A stretch of 43,520 bases of DNA, taken from Terriglobia bacterium. Its GTDB lineage: Bacteria; Acidobacteriota; Terriglobia; UBA7540. Every line of letters begins with the position of its first letter. The stretch's first letter is position 1. A model generated the notes under the pieces. That model did not search any database and was not told the origin of the DNA. It was given only the letters and a program-made list of their open reading frames with translations. Below are positions 22,983 through 32,780 of this stretch, one piece after another. The translations under genes and the position numbers were made by a program. The stretch lies in NCBI GenBank assembly GCA_020072925.1, contig JAIQGA010000003.1:1-43520 (forward strand), written 5' to 3'.

Positions 22983-24125
22983 GTGAAAGATGCACAAAAG
23001 GGTTCCAAAGCGCGTGCGGGCCGACGCTCGTTCTTGACGAAAGGATTGGCGGCGGCCGGGGCCGCAACTACAGCGGGAGCATTCCTAGGCCACGGGCTGA
23101 GCGCATTCGCCGATGACGAACGCGGTCCAGAAGAGAAAAGTGGCCGCCTCACCCATGGAGATGCGGCATTGCTCAGATTCGCGGCCGCGGCCGAAGTCAT
23201 CGAGAGCGACTTCTGGTTGCAGTATAACGAGCTCGGCGGAATCCAGGATAGCGAGGCTCCAGGGGGAAGCGGGAACCCAGCCTACACCGCTGCGCTCAAT
23301 AACCTTGATGAAGACATGAACGTGTATATCCACGACAACACCGACGATGAGATTTCTCACTTCACTTTCCTCAACGCCTACCTGGAATCGAAAGGCGCGG
23401 ATCCAGTCGATCTGGAGCCGTTTCGCACGCTGCCAGGTAGTACCGCGACTGGGTCGAGTGGAATGCCGCGGATTACGAATCTAATGAAACTTACCCTGGA
23501 TACCAGTTGGTGGACCCGCTATCGCACCGACGCGCAGAACCCGGACCTGGACCCCACAGCCACGTTTCCCCAGGCAGTACCGGGACTAAGTAAGGGGAAG
23601 TTCACAGCAATCCCCAGAACCGATGCTGACCTTTCGCCTGATGCTCACATCCAGGCGATTGCTAACACGGCGGCATTCCATTTTGCGACCATCGAACAAG
23701 GTGGCAACAGCCTTTACCCATCGATGGCGCAGAGGGCGACCGATGTGGAAGTGCTGAGAATTTTGATCAGCATCGGTCCCACAGAAACGATGCATTTCCA
23801 AACCTGGCAGGACAAGGCCGGCCACGCAGTGTCGCCTCCTTTCAACGTAACCGACCCAACCAACGGCTTGACATTTCCGGACCTCAGCGAAGCCGGGGAG
23901 CTCCTAACGAATAACTTGATCATGCCCGAGCCATGCCCGTTCCTCAGCCAAAAGCTCCCGAAATGTTCAATCATTCGCCCGACTGAGACAAGGGGGATTG
24001 CCATGGGCGTGCTCAAGTTCTTGACGGACATGGGCCTCTTCATCGGCCAATCCAAAGAGTTCTTCGAATTCATGCGTGACCTGGCCGAAGATGCGGATGA
24101 GGCCCGGCGAGGATTCGGACAGTAA
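22983..24125 (+). CDS. Tat-exported ferritin-like protein
   Basis: 380 residues from a GTG at 22983, preceded by AAGGAGG. A twin-arginine signal (GRRSFLTKGLAAAGAATTAG) marks Tat export of a folded, probably metal-loaded protein. The mature part has ferritin-like helices: ALLRFAAAAEVIESDFWLQY, DDEISHFTFLNAYL, HIQAIANTAAFHFATIEQGG and IGPTETMHFQTWQD. Glu/His pairs at E-x-x-H positions could bind a di-iron site. It fits the Ferritin_2-type family of secreted bacterial and fungal proteins. Role unknown; iron or oxidative-stress functions are guesses. Inside an accessory stretch after an IS remnant. Confidence 0.8.
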   Translation: MKDAQKGSKARAGRRSFLTKGLAAAGAATTAGAFLGHGLSAFADDERGPEEKSGRLTHGDAALLRFAAAAEVIESDFWLQYNELGGIQDSEAPGGSGNPAYTAALNNLDEDMNVYIHDNTDDEISHFTFLNAYLESKGADPVDLEPFRTLPGSTATGSSGMPRITNLMKLTLDTSWWTRYRTDAQNPDLDPTATFPQAVPGLSKGKFTAIPRTDADLSPDAHIQAIANTAAFHFATIEQGGNSLYPSMAQRATDVEVLRILISIGPTETMHFQTWQDKAGHAVSPPFNVTDPTNGLTFPDLSEAGELLTNNLIMPEPCPFLSQKLPKCSIIRPTETRGIAMGVLKFLTDMGLFIGQSKEFFEFMRDLAEDADEARRGFGQ

Positions 24126-24312
24126 CCACGGTCAAATGTTCTACGGTTGGTCGTGAACTTTTCTTTTCGACGATGCCGCCGGCTGACGTGGGTTTGCGCT
24201 TTAAGTTGTTCCACAACCCTCTCCGTATCGCGTGACGGTGGAAATAAGCCGATATACGTGCAGCGCGAACGACAACCTCTACCAGAGCAGCCTTGAGGAT
24301 CATGAGTTCCGA

Positions 24313-25725
24313 ATGATGAGATTTTGTTTCGTCAATGTCGCAAAGGTCCGCCGGACGTCAAGCGTTCTCCGTGCGTCACTCTGTTTGGCTGTTGCGCTTC
24401 TAGTTGGCTGCGGCGGTGGCGCTGGGACACCAGCGATCAAAACCGTAAACCTCTCCTTGTCTGGCCTGACAGTTACAAAGGTGCGCACAGCAAATAACGC
24501 GATCATCCTGCTTGAGGAGCGACTTACATCCATCTTTGAGGACGGTCCACAGCGCACGCTGGCGATACTACAAAGTGACGGCCATCCCATACAGTCCTAT
24601 GTGCCGCCGGCGGGATGGTCAATCGTTGACTTCGCGGTGCATCCGTCCGGCGACATTTCGGCAATTCTCACCACGGCAAGGGAAGTGCGCATCGTGCGGC
24701 TCGATCCAAATGGATCTATTCGAAGTGACGAACCATTTCTCGACCCCGCCGCCGCAAGCGATCCATTCTTCGACTACGCCGGAGGCATCAAGGATGACAC
24801 CGCGCTCCAGCCTGCCCTGATGCATGACGCCGCCCGGCTGGCTCCGCTTGGTGAAAGCTTGGCTGTCGTGTTGCGCACCGGACGCAACGCGATCGTTGCC
24901 TATCGTCTGGACCCTGACGTGAGCGGCGCATATCAGCGTGCCTGGCGCACGCTTATCGAGCCCGGTAGTTCGATACTCGGCTTAGGCATCACGAGTGGTA
25001 GCTTCGACGTGTTCGGCCAACTCGAGAATCATCTCAGCATTTTTGTGGATATCGATACGGACGCTACGCTCGCCATGGGCGTCGTCGATGCCCCGTTCCT
25101 CAACTATACGTTCCGGGCGCACACAGAATATTTCAGCGAACCGATTGCAGCATCGATCGGCGTCTTACTCACGCGTGTGGCGAGCGCCGACGGCCGCCGT
25201 TTGGGAAGCATTGCCATCGACACTCATGATCGTGCTGAACTGCATGGGCTGCGTGCAGTGCCGCGCGGCTTCATGTTGGTGGGCCGAGTTCTCTCCGAGG
25301 TGCGATCAGACGGAACGGGTTGGAATGCGTTCACTGCATTTGTTGGCAGCGATGGCACTCCCGGTCCGTACAGCGTGGTCGATGTTGACCGAGGTGACGT
25401 GTTTTTTGATGTTGCTGCGTTGCCCAGCGGGCGATATCTGGCGCTGGGTACGACCGGGTACGTACAGAACCCAACCGGCGAGAGTATCTCCGAAGCTGCG
25501 CAGCCACTGTTGGCGTTGTTAAACAGTGACGGCTCGCTGGCCCAGAACCTCGGCTACATCGGAGGTCCGCGCCATAACCAACTCACCACCATCGCTCCTC
25601 TGAACGGCCACTGGCTTCTTGGCGGAATGATCAATGGTCCGGGAACGCATTCTGGCGACGCTCAGCGCGAGCTCATCGTCGCCGATGGATTCTTGCGCGA
25701 GCTCATCGTCGCCGATGGATTCTAG
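24313..25725 (+). CDS. Lipoprotein of unknown function
   Basis: 470 residues from ATG 24313; the frame opens earlier at 24232. The N-terminal MMRFCFVNVAKVRR is followed by SVLRASLCLAVALLVGCGGG, a lipoprotein signal with the lipobox LVGC. The rest is beta-rich with blade-like repeats (HPSGDISAILTTAREVRIVR; RAVPRGFMLVGRVLSEV; ALPSGRYLALGTTGYV) suggesting a beta-propeller. A 4-codon ORF (ATG 24302, stop overlapping the gene's start) has the better Shine-Dalgarno GAGG and may couple translation. The C-terminus repeats ELIVADGF because of a 30-base DNA duplication. Function unknown. Confidence 0.65.
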   Translation: MMRFCFVNVAKVRRTSSVLRASLCLAVALLVGCGGGAGTPAIKTVNLSLSGLTVTKVRTANNAIILLEERLTSIFEDGPQRTLAILQSDGHPIQSYVPPAGWSIVDFAVHPSGDISAILTTAREVRIVRLDPNGSIRSDEPFLDPAAASDPFFDYAGGIKDDTALQPALMHDAARLAPLGESLAVVLRTGRNAIVAYRLDPDVSGAYQRAWRTLIEPGSSILGLGITSGSFDVFGQLENHLSIFVDIDTDATLAMGVVDAPFLNYTFRAHTEYFSEPIAASIGVLLTRVASADGRRLGSIAIDTHDRAELHGLRAVPRGFMLVGRVLSEVRSDGTGWNAFTAFVGSDGTPGPYSVVDVDRGDVFFDVAALPSGRYLALGTTGYVQNPTGESISEAAQPLLALLNSDGSLAQNLGYIGGPRHNQLTTIAPLNGHWLLGGMINGPGTHSGDAQRELIVADGFLRELIVADGF

Positions 25726-25731
25726 CGCGAG
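25665..25731 (+). repeat. 30-base tandem duplication across the lipoprotein stop
   Basis: Two complete 30-base units beginning GCGCGAGCTCATCG and a 7-base partial third. The units are identical except for the last base: T in the first (TTG, Leu) and A in the second, where it makes the TAG stop codon. Confidence 0.85.
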
Positions 25732-25934
25732 GCGTCCAAGCTTCGGTCTGCGCACGAACGGAGGACAACCACGTGAGCGACAGTACTGAAGCGCAGCCGT
25801 TCGAACCTCCCGAAGGATGGCACTCGCGGTTTGGAGTACAAGCGGAGTCACTCAACTGACAAATCCCCTAAGCCCGATAGAAAGAAGTGCATCTCTTCGC
25901 CAGGAAGATGGAGAGGATCGCATCACCATCGATG
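25732..25934. other. Gap between lipoprotein and integrase fragment
   Basis: No supported gene. The minus strand just beyond the integrase fragment has no open continuation, in keeping with a truncated integrase. Confidence 0.4.
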
Positions 25935-26260
25935 TCATCGCGGGCCTGCATCGTGCGGGCTACAACGCAACCCACAATGGATATTCAAATTGACTGTCGT
26001 TTTCTTCCAGCCACGTGCCTTGTTCTGAACAGAATACGCCGCAAGGATCTCGGGGGTCACTTCCTTCAGGGAGACACCTTGTTTCCCGAGCCATTCGAAG
26101 AAGAGGTTAAGGGTTTCCTCGCGAGTGGAGATGGTTTGGTCCGTATATCCTCTTTCATCCCGGAGCTTTTTAAGAAAACTGTCGAGTTCTGGCTTGAACT
26201 GGGGATTGCGGGCCGGATCAGACCACTTGCCCAAAAAACGAAACCACTGTAAAAGTATTG
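25935..26260 (-). pseudogene. Tyrosine-recombinase/integrase N-terminal fragment
   Basis: The minus-strand frame holds a typical SAM-like core-binding domain: FKPELDSFLKKLRDERGYTD, then REETLNLFFEWLGKQGVSLK, EVTPEILAAYSVQNKARGW and KKTTVN, as in XerC/D-type and IS-associated integrases. The coding sense is lost after KKTTVN and the catalytic domain (R-H-R-Y) is absent. The frame stays open upstream to 26354, but that part looks like non-coding DNA. A decayed remnant. Confidence 0.65.
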
Positions 26261-26479
26261 AGAATGTGGTTTGACCCCGCCGCCCGTCCCAGGTTCGAAC
26301 AGCGAGTCCCAAATTCGAACGGTCGCTGCCCGGCGCGAAGCGTAGCCCCTGCATATCCTATAGCAGGATAAAGGATTGCCTCGACGCTCTATGGCCTGTG
26401 ACTTGCGTGAATGAAAACGGAAAGTACGACCCGTGGGGCGAGAATCCGGCTTTCGGCGGCGCTGCGGCACGAAAAAAAC

Positions 26480-26572
26480 ATTGAGTGATCGGGTGATTGA
26501 GTGATTAAACAGACGCTACCGGCCGCTTGGCCCTTCGATCACAAAATCACACAATCGCCAAATCGCTCAATT
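26480..26572. repeat. Inverted octamer repeats before the first ADOP gene
   Basis: Left arm 26480-26506 has ATTGAGTG / ATCGGGTG units and right arm 26538-26572 has ATCACAAA / ATCGCTCA-like units, roughly complementary. The period here is 8, unlike the 7 elsewhere. It ends a few bases before the ribosome-binding site. Confidence 0.55.
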
Positions 26573-26583
26573 CGAGGTGATCG

Positions 26584-29079
26584 ATGACAACGCTGTTTCA
26601 GGACCTGCGCTACGGGCTTCGCATGCTGGCGAAGAACCCCGGCTTCACGGCGGTGGCCGTGCTGACGCTGGCGCTGGGCATTGGGGCCAACACGGCGATA
26701 TTCAGCCTGGGCAATGTCTTCATGTTTCGCCCCTTGCCGGTGAAGGATGCCCATCGCCTAACCGTGGTCGCCATTCAGTACCGCGCGGACGCTGACCCTG
26801 GCCAGCTCTCCTACCAGGATTACCTGGACTACCGCAAGCAGGCTGACATCTTCACGGACATGACCTTTTACGATCTGACCCTGGCAGGCCTGGGTTATCG
26901 TGGGCATGCCGACCGCATCGTCATGGCCTATGTCCCCAGCAATTTCTTCACGATGCTGGGGATTCGACCCGCGCTCGGACGTCTGATCGTCCCGGGCGAA
27001 GGCGACACTCCCAAAACCGGCCCGGTCGTGGTGCTTGGCCACAGTTATTGGGAGAGACGCTTCGGCGGAAACCCCGGGGTGATTGGGAGCAGCGTCACCT
27101 TGGACGGGCAAATGGTGACGGTGATTGGCGTGGTGCCAGAGGATTTTCACGGCCCTTACAACATCGTCGAACTGGAGGCCTATGCCCCCATCGGAATGTT
27201 GGCGCTAACGCCCGAGGGAACCAACTTCTTCACGGACCGGGGCAACACCCAGTTGCGTGTTTTGGCCACCTTGAAACCTGGTGTGACCACTAAGCAAGCC
27301 GAGACGGCGCTGAACGTCATCGCGAAGCGGCTGGCAAGGGAGTATCCCCAAGTCGATCAGGGCCAGATTGCGCGCGTGATCCCTGAGCATCTCGCTCGCC
27401 CGGAACCCGCCGCGGCGAACTCCATGCCGCTTGTGACCACCATTTTTCTGGTCATGGTCGGCCTCGTCCTGCTGGTGGCCTGCTTCAACGTCGCCAACCT
27501 GCTTTTGGCGCGAGCGGCGGCGCGCGAAAAGGAGATTGCCGTTCGGGCCGCCCTGGGCGCCACCCGCGTGCGCCTGATTCGGCAAATGTTGACCGAAAGC
27601 ATTCTCCTGGCAACTGCCGGCGCCGTGGGGGGTGCGCTGCTGGGTAACTGGGCAATTGGCGCGCTGGAGAAGCTGCGCCCGCTGGGCGATTTCGCGCTGC
27701 GGCTCGCCTTTAACTTCGACTGGCGGGTGTTCAGTTACGTCGCGGGCGTCGCCTTGCTGGCGGGAATTGTCGCCGGACTGGTGCCGGCGCTGCGCACCTC
27801 CCGCGCCAACCTCAACAACACTCTGCGCGAAGGTGGCCGCGGCTTGATTGGTGAAACGCAGCGGCACTGGCTGCGCAACGGCCTGGTCGTCGCGCAGGTG
27901 GCGGGCTCGTTGATTGTGCTCGTGGCCGCAGGACTCTTCACCCGCAACCTCACCAATGCGGAATCCATCGACCTGGGCTACGATCCGCACAACGTTCTGA
28001 ACGTCAGCCTCGACCCTAAACTTCAAGGCTACGATCAGGCGCATGCCGAGTCTTTCTTTCGCGAACTGCTGGGCCGGGCGAAAGCCCTCCCCGGCGTCGA
28101 ATCGGCAAGCGTGGCATTCTCAATTCCCCTGGGGTACTACGGTGATGGCTCCAGCGTACATGCCGAGGGCCAAGCCCGGCAGCCCGCCGACAAACGGGCT
28201 CCTGGCGCAGGCTTTAATTGTGTGACCCCGGATTATTTCTCCACCATGCGAATGAAGATTCTGAGAGGGCGCGCGTTCACCGAAGCCGATACCAGCACTT
28301 CCCAAGCCGTCGCGATCGTCAATGAGACCATGGCCGAGCGGCTGTGGCCGCACGAGAACCCGATCGGGCGGCGTTTCAGCTACCAGGGCAATCAGGGTCC
28401 AATGGGCGCCGCGCGTGAAGGCGCTTCAGGTTCGTTCGTGACCGTGGTCGGGGTGGTGCGAAACGCAAAGCTACAGGGCCTCCTGGACGCCCCCGGGAAC
28501 TTTTTCTATCTTCCCCAGACGCAGTACTACGAATCGATCCAGGTCCTTCAACTGCGCACGTCGGTCCCGCCCCAGTCGCTGATTGTCCCCGTCGAGGCTC
28601 TGGTACACGAACTGGACGCTAACTTGCCGGTCTACGACGTGATGACCATGGAACAAGCCCTTGCGGGCGTCAACGGGTATTTCCTGTTCAAGGTGGGAGC
28701 GGGCTTTGCCCTAATGCTCGGTGCTCTCGGCATGCTGTTGGCGCTGGTGGGAGTTTACGGCGTTGTCTCTTATACCGTCAGCCTGCGCAAACACGAGATC
28801 GGTATTCGCATGGCGCTAGGCGCACAACCACGTTCCGTCCTGGGGCTGGTGGTCCGCCAGGCCGTCATGCTGGTGGGCGTGGGCGTCGGGATTGGTGTTT
28901 TTGCTGCCCTCGCTGTCAGTCGCCTGCTGGTGACCTTGCTCGTTGGCGTCCCATCCTACGACCCACTCACCTTTATTTGCGTCGCAACGTTGATGCTGGC
29001 TGCGGCGCTTGTAGCGTGCTACGCCCCTGCCCGCCGGGCAACGAAGGTCGACCCGATGGAGGCGCTAAGGTACGAATGA
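26584..29079 (+). CDS. ADOP-family ABC-type permease, copy 1
   Basis: 831 residues. The N-terminal [20 protein letters not shown] followed by [20 protein letters not shown] is the hallmark of the acidobacterial duplicated orphan permease family (TIGR03434). It has a MacB-like periplasmic domain and two FtsX domains, around residues 285-400 ([20 protein letters not shown]) and 710-825 ([20 protein letters not shown]). The end is [17 protein letters not shown]. No ATPase gene is nearby, hence 'orphan'. FtsX/MacB-type permeases use mechanotransmission rather than transport through a pore; substrate unknown. Followed closely by a paralogue. Confidence 0.92.
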   Translation: MTTLFQDLRYGLRMLAKNPGFTAVAVLTLALGIGANTAIFSLGNVFMFRPLPVKDAHRLTVVAIQYRADADPGQLSYQDYLDYRKQADIFTDMTFYDLTLAGLGYRGHADRIVMAYVPSNFFTMLGIRPALGRLIVPGEGDTPKTGPVVVLGHSYWERRFGGNPGVIGSSVTLDGQMVTVIGVVPEDFHGPYNIVELEAYAPIGMLALTPEGTNFFTDRGNTQLRVLATLKPGVTTKQAETALNVIAKRLAREYPQVDQGQIARVIPEHLARPEPAAANSMPLVTTIFLVMVGLVLLVACFNVANLLLARAAAREKEIAVRAALGATRVRLIRQMLTESILLATAGAVGGALLGNWAIGALEKLRPLGDFALRLAFNFDWRVFSYVAGVALLAGIVAGLVPALRTSRANLNNTLREGGRGLIGETQRHWLRNGLVVAQVAGSLIVLVAAGLFTRNLTNAESIDLGYDPHNVLNVSLDPKLQGYDQAHAESFFRELLGRAKALPGVESASVAFSIPLGYYGDGSSVHAEGQARQPADKRAPGAGFNCVTPDYFSTMRMKILRGRAFTEADTSTSQAVAIVNETMAERLWPHENPIGRRFSYQGNQGPMGAAREGASGSFVTVVGVVRNAKLQGLLDAPGNFFYLPQTQYYESIQVLQLRTSVPPQSLIVPVEALVHELDANLPVYDVMTMEQALAGVNGYFLFKVGAGFALMLGALGMLLALVGVYGVVSYTVSLRKHEIGIRMALGAQPRSVLGLVVRQAVMLVGVGVGIGVFAALAVSRLLVTLLVGVPSYDPLTFICVATLMLAAALVACYAPARRATKVDPMEALRYE

Positions 29080-29141
29080 TGAATTATGAATTAAAGACCA
29101 GTTGTAGCGCAGGTCTTTTCATAATTCATAATTCAGAATTC
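29074..29141. repeat. Heptamer hairpin starting at the ADOP-1 stop codon
   Basis: Units GAATGAT, GAATTAT and GAATTAA begin inside the last codons (TAC GAA TGA). After a spacer, the complementary ATAATTC, ATAATTC and AGAATTC units follow at 29121-29141. It can fold into a hairpin between the two ADOP genes. Confidence 0.65.
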
Positions 29142-29173
29142 ACAACTTACCGAATCGCACGGAAAGGCAAATC

Positions 29174-31606
29174 ATGAGCACATTGCTTCAGGACCTGCGC
29201 TACGGGGTTCGCATGCTGGCGAAGAACCCCGGCTTCACGACGGTCGCGGTGCTGACGTTGGCGCTGGGCATCGGCGCGAACGCGGCCATCTTCAGCGTGG
29301 TGAACGCGGTGCTTTTTCAGCGGCTGCCGGTGAGGGCTGCCGACCGCCTCGTGGTGATCTGGGTGAACAACCTGGCCGAGGGTTGGAGTCGCGTGGGTCC
29401 GGCAGGCCAGGACTACCTCGACTGGAAGGAGCAGAGCAAGTCCTTCGAGGACCTGTTCCTGTTCGAACACGGCACCGGGACCATCACGGGCGCTGGCGAG
29501 CCCGAGCAGGTAGCAGGTTTGCGCGTGACCACCAATTTCGGTGACTTCTTTGGCATCAAGCCGGTGCTGGGCCGTACCTTTCGCCTGGAGGAAACCAACG
29601 GACGGCACAATCTTCTGATTCTGTCTTACGGCTATTGGCAGCGGCGCTTTGGGTCCGACCCGAAAGTGATCGGGCGAGGCATCACGCTGAACGGCGAACT
29701 CTATACGATCGTCGGAGTCCTTCCCGCCTCTTTCGCCAGTCTCTTTCCCGCCGAGGTCGTTGTGCCGTTCGACACCGATTGGCTGAAGCGCGCGGATTCC
29801 GACCTGGGTGTCTTGGGCAGGCCCAAACCCGGGGTCACGCTCGCGCAGGCCTCAGCCGAGATGAGCATGATCGTCCAGCGCATCGGAAGCCAGCGGCTGA
29901 GCCGCAAGGGTTGGGGCGTGGTCCTTGTGCCACTCGAAGCCGCTCGGGTGGAATACATCCGTCCTGCGCTGCTGGTCCTCCTGGGCGGCGTGGGGTTTGT
30001 GCTGCTCATCGCCTGCGTCAACGTGGCCAACTTGATGCTAGCGCGAGCCGTCGCGCGGCAGAAGGAGGTTGCTGTTCGCATGGCGTTGGGCGCGGGACGC
30101 CTCAGGTTAATCCGCCAGTTTCTGGCTGAAAGTTCCTTGTTGGCACTTGGGGGCGGTGGCACGGCCTTATTCCTGGCGCCTTGGGGGATCGAACTGCTGA
30201 TGCGCTTCGTGCCCTCGCGCATTCCGGTCCCTAACGCCGCGGACGCGGTCTTGCTCCCCAAGGTCCACCTGGATGGGAGCGTGGTCGTCTTCACGCTGCT
30301 GGTTTCAATTCTCACAGGAATTGTTTTCGGTCTGTTTCCCGCCTTGCAAGGCGCGAGATGCAACGTAAACGAATCGCTCAAGGAGGGAGGAAGAGGTTCT
30401 CTCTCCGGTCCGCGGGGGAATCGCACGCACGCCGCGCTGGTCGTTGCCGAGGCGGCCTTCGCCTTCGTCCTGGTGATCGGCGCGGGCCTGATGATCAAGA
30501 GCTTCTTGCGCCTCATGGCGGCCAGCCCGGGGTTCAACACGGCGCACCTGCTGACCCTGCGCATCAAATTGCCCGCCGACGTGAAAGGCTCGAAGTATCG
30601 CCAGCCGCGGCAACGAGCCTCCACCTTCCAGCAGTTCCTGACGAACGTCGCGGCGCTGCCCGGGGTTCGCTCGGCAGCCCTCACGGAGATTATTCCCCTG
30701 AGCCAGGAGGATATGGACATGGGGGTCTTCGCAGTCAAAGAGGCGCCACCACTCCCGCTGGGCGAGCACCTCGCCGCGGATTTCCGGGACGTCAGCCCCA
30801 GCTACTTTGGCACGATGGGCATTCCACTTCTGGAGGGACGGGTTTTCACCGACCACGACAACGCTGACGGCCCGTGGGTGGTGATCATCGATGAAACTCT
30901 CGCTCGCCGCTTTTTCCCAAATCAGGATGCCATCGGCAAGCACGTCTACTTCTCCGATCCGTCACGCGCGAGGGAAATCGTGGGTGTCGTCGGCGGGGTT
31001 CGGGACACCGGATTCGATCAGCAACCCCGCCCCACCATCTACCTTCCGTATCTTCAGACCGGCGATCAAACGATGAGCTTGGTCGTGCGCACGGATTCGC
31101 CGCCGGCGGCCATCCTGCCTTCGATCAAGAAGGCGATCTGGTCGGTGGATAAGGATCAGCCGGTCTTCAATATCAGAACCATGGATGAGATCGTTGCGGG
31201 AATCGTCTCCGCGCAACGCCTGGCGTTCGCCCTGTTGGGGGTATTTGCCTTCCTGGCGCTCGCTCTGGCGGCTGTGGGTATGTACGGCGTAACCTCCTAC
31301 GCGGTCAGCCAGAGGACGCACGAGATTGGCATCCGCATGGCCCTGGGGGCCGAAAAAAGCGACGTGCTCAGGCTCGTGGTCGGGCACGGGCTGGCCCTGG
31401 CTGTGGCGGGCATTGCGGTGGGCATCGCCGCAGCGCTGGTGTTGACTCGCTTCATGTCGAGCATCCTCTACGCGGTTCACCCTGCCGATCCGCTGACGTA
31501 TGTTGGCGTCTCGCTTCTGCTCGGCCTTGTGGCGGTGCTCGCCAGCTACCTCCCCGCGCGGCGGGCGGCAAAAGTCGACCCGATGGTAGCGCTACGATAC
31601 GAATGA
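29174..31606 (+). CDS. ADOP-family ABC-type permease, copy 2
   Basis: 810 residues with the same architecture as the gene before it: [20 protein letters not shown], then [20 protein letters not shown]; a periplasmic MacB-like region; FtsX domains around residues 265-380 (LLIACVNVANLMLARAVARQ) and 690-805 ([20 protein letters not shown]); end PARRAAKVDPMVALRYE. The tandem arrangement comes from an old duplication, since the middle parts have clearly diverged. No ATP-binding partner in the window. Substrate unknown. Confidence 0.92.
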   Translation: MSTLLQDLRYGVRMLAKNPGFTTVAVLTLALGIGANAAIFSVVNAVLFQRLPVRAADRLVVIWVNNLAEGWSRVGPAGQDYLDWKEQSKSFEDLFLFEHGTGTITGAGEPEQVAGLRVTTNFGDFFGIKPVLGRTFRLEETNGRHNLLILSYGYWQRRFGSDPKVIGRGITLNGELYTIVGVLPASFASLFPAEVVVPFDTDWLKRADSDLGVLGRPKPGVTLAQASAEMSMIVQRIGSQRLSRKGWGVVLVPLEAARVEYIRPALLVLLGGVGFVLLIACVNVANLMLARAVARQKEVAVRMALGAGRLRLIRQFLAESSLLALGGGGTALFLAPWGIELLMRFVPSRIPVPNAADAVLLPKVHLDGSVVVFTLLVSILTGIVFGLFPALQGARCNVNESLKEGGRGSLSGPRGNRTHAALVVAEAAFAFVLVIGAGLMIKSFLRLMAASPGFNTAHLLTLRIKLPADVKGSKYRQPRQRASTFQQFLTNVAALPGVRSAALTEIIPLSQEDMDMGVFAVKEAPPLPLGEHLAADFRDVSPSYFGTMGIPLLEGRVFTDHDNADGPWVVIIDETLARRFFPNQDAIGKHVYFSDPSRAREIVGVVGGVRDTGFDQQPRPTIYLPYLQTGDQTMSLVVRTDSPPAAILPSIKKAIWSVDKDQPVFNIRTMDEIVAGIVSAQRLAFALLGVFAFLALALAAVGMYGVTSYAVSQRTHEIGIRMALGAEKSDVLRLVVGHGLALAVAGIAVGIAAALVLTRFMSSILYAVHPADPLTYVGVSLLLGLVAVLASYLPARRAAKVDPMVALRYE

Positions 31607-31694
31607 GGAATGGTGAATGGTGAATGGTGAATAGTGAATTACGAAACTGATATCGGTTTATATCGTTGCAATTCACCATTCACTATTCACTATT
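31601..31694. repeat. Heptamer hairpin starting at the ADOP-2 stop codon
   Basis: Left arm has units GAATGAG, GAATGGT (three times) and GAATAGT, beginning in the terminal GAA TGA of the gene. Right arm at 31671-31691 has ATTCACC and ATTCACT units. It lies between two converging genes and may end transcription from both sides. Confidence 0.7.
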
Positions 31695-31700
31695 TCTTAA

Positions 31701-32399
31701 TCATTCGACGGACGTGAAATTGTAGAGCGGACAGAGTTCGGCGAAGATGCTTTGGACGTTGCGCGCGAAGGCGGGCGAGCCGAGGCCGCGCGCGTTGGGC
31801 AGGAACACCTTGCGGACGACCCACGCCTGTAACGACTGCCAATCCTCGGCGCGGCGCGGCAGCCCGGAGTGCTGCGCCCAGTCGCCCTTCTCCAGGCGAT
31901 GCCAGTAAGTTTCATAGCGCCGACCGCGCACGATTCTGGCCAGCAAGCGTTCGAGGGCGGCGGGGTCGGAGGCTACGCGCTTACGAAAGACCGTGCGCAG
32001 CGCGCCGGGCGATTTCCTGTCGGTGTCGTAAATCGAGAACCCCACCGTCACGCAGTCGGCGCTGAGGCCGACGTAGAGGCGGCCCCCATGGCCCCGGTCG
32101 TGCCGGCCGTCGTACACATAGAGGTAGTAGTTCCCCTTATAGGGGCGCTTGTCCTTGCTGAAGCGGATATCGCGATTGATGCGGGAGAAGTTGCCGTTGG
32201 TTTTGCCTGCGGTCTCGAAGTGAGGGTTCAGCTTTCGCAGCGAGGGCGCGAGCCCTTCGAGGAGGCCGCGAAACACACCCACCACGTGCTGGTCATAACG
32301 CGCGCGGTTCTCGTCAAACCAAAGCTTGTTGTTGTTCTCGCCCAGCTCCTGGAAGAATGCAAAGGACTCCGCCGTAAAGCCCGGAAACGTCGCGGCCAT
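31701..32399 (-). CDS. DUF2461 family protein
   Basis: 232 residues from ATG 32399, which has GGAGAAGAG before it; an upstream ATG at 32432 is less likely. The sequence shows the DUF2461 (TIGR02453) pattern: FPGFTAESFAFFQELGENNN, KLWFDENRARYDQHV, SRINRDIRFSKDKRPYKGNY, and LYVGLSADCVTVGFSIYD. The family is widespread in bacteria, cytoplasmic, and without an established function. Convergent with the ADOP gene. Confidence 0.9.
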   Translation of the reverse strand: MAATFPGFTAESFAFFQELGENNNKLWFDENRARYDQHVVGVFRGLLEGLAPSLRKLNPHFETAGKTNGNFSRINRDIRFSKDKRPYKGNYYLYVYDGRHDRGHGGRLYVGLSADCVTVGFSIYDTDRKSPGALRTVFRKRVASDPAALERLLARIVRGRRYETYWHRLEKGDWAQHSGLPRRAEDWQSLQAWVVRKVFLPNARGLGSPAFARNVQSIFAELCPLYNFTSVE

Positions 32400-32432
32400 A
32401 CTCTTCTCCGAAGTGAGATCAAGAAGCACCAT

Positions 32433-32780
32433 TATAAGGCATCATGGTAAAGCTTGCACTTGGCACAACTGACCCTTTTGGCTCGAGGTCAGTCAGGAAG
32501 CGCCCGGCGCAAAGCGTCCCCTGACGAAGCACAGAGAAAAAATCCGCTCCGGTCATGCGTTGAATTTCGCATTACGGGACTTGCCTTCGGTTCGGGCACC
32601 CTGCTGGGGTTCGTGGGTGCACTGAAAAGGGGCTGCAAGCCCCATAAAGTTCAGACATCCAGTCACTTCCCGGGATTCTGGAGGGGAAGGTCCGTCTCCC
32701 GCCACGATGTTTCAATCTGGCAAGGCGATTGCGGCGTCCCGGCACGAGGAAGTTGTATCTCGTCGTGGCAGGAGGGGCAC
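32433..32780. other. Gap upstream of the YbaK gene
   Basis: The YbaK frame is open through this region, but the codons look non-coding and lack family similarity. A small hairpin GGGGCT-GCA-AGCCCC is at 32629-32643 without a T-run. No promoter or gene could be supported. Confidence 0.4.

Noticed and set aside
26480-26572. CRISPR array
   Set aside because: The units are 7-8 bases with no spacers of constant length; none of the repeat arrays in the window has CRISPR structure and there are no cas genes.
32454-32780. 109-residue extension of the YbaK protein
   Set aside because: No similarity to the family, and a good ribosome-binding site is at 32771.
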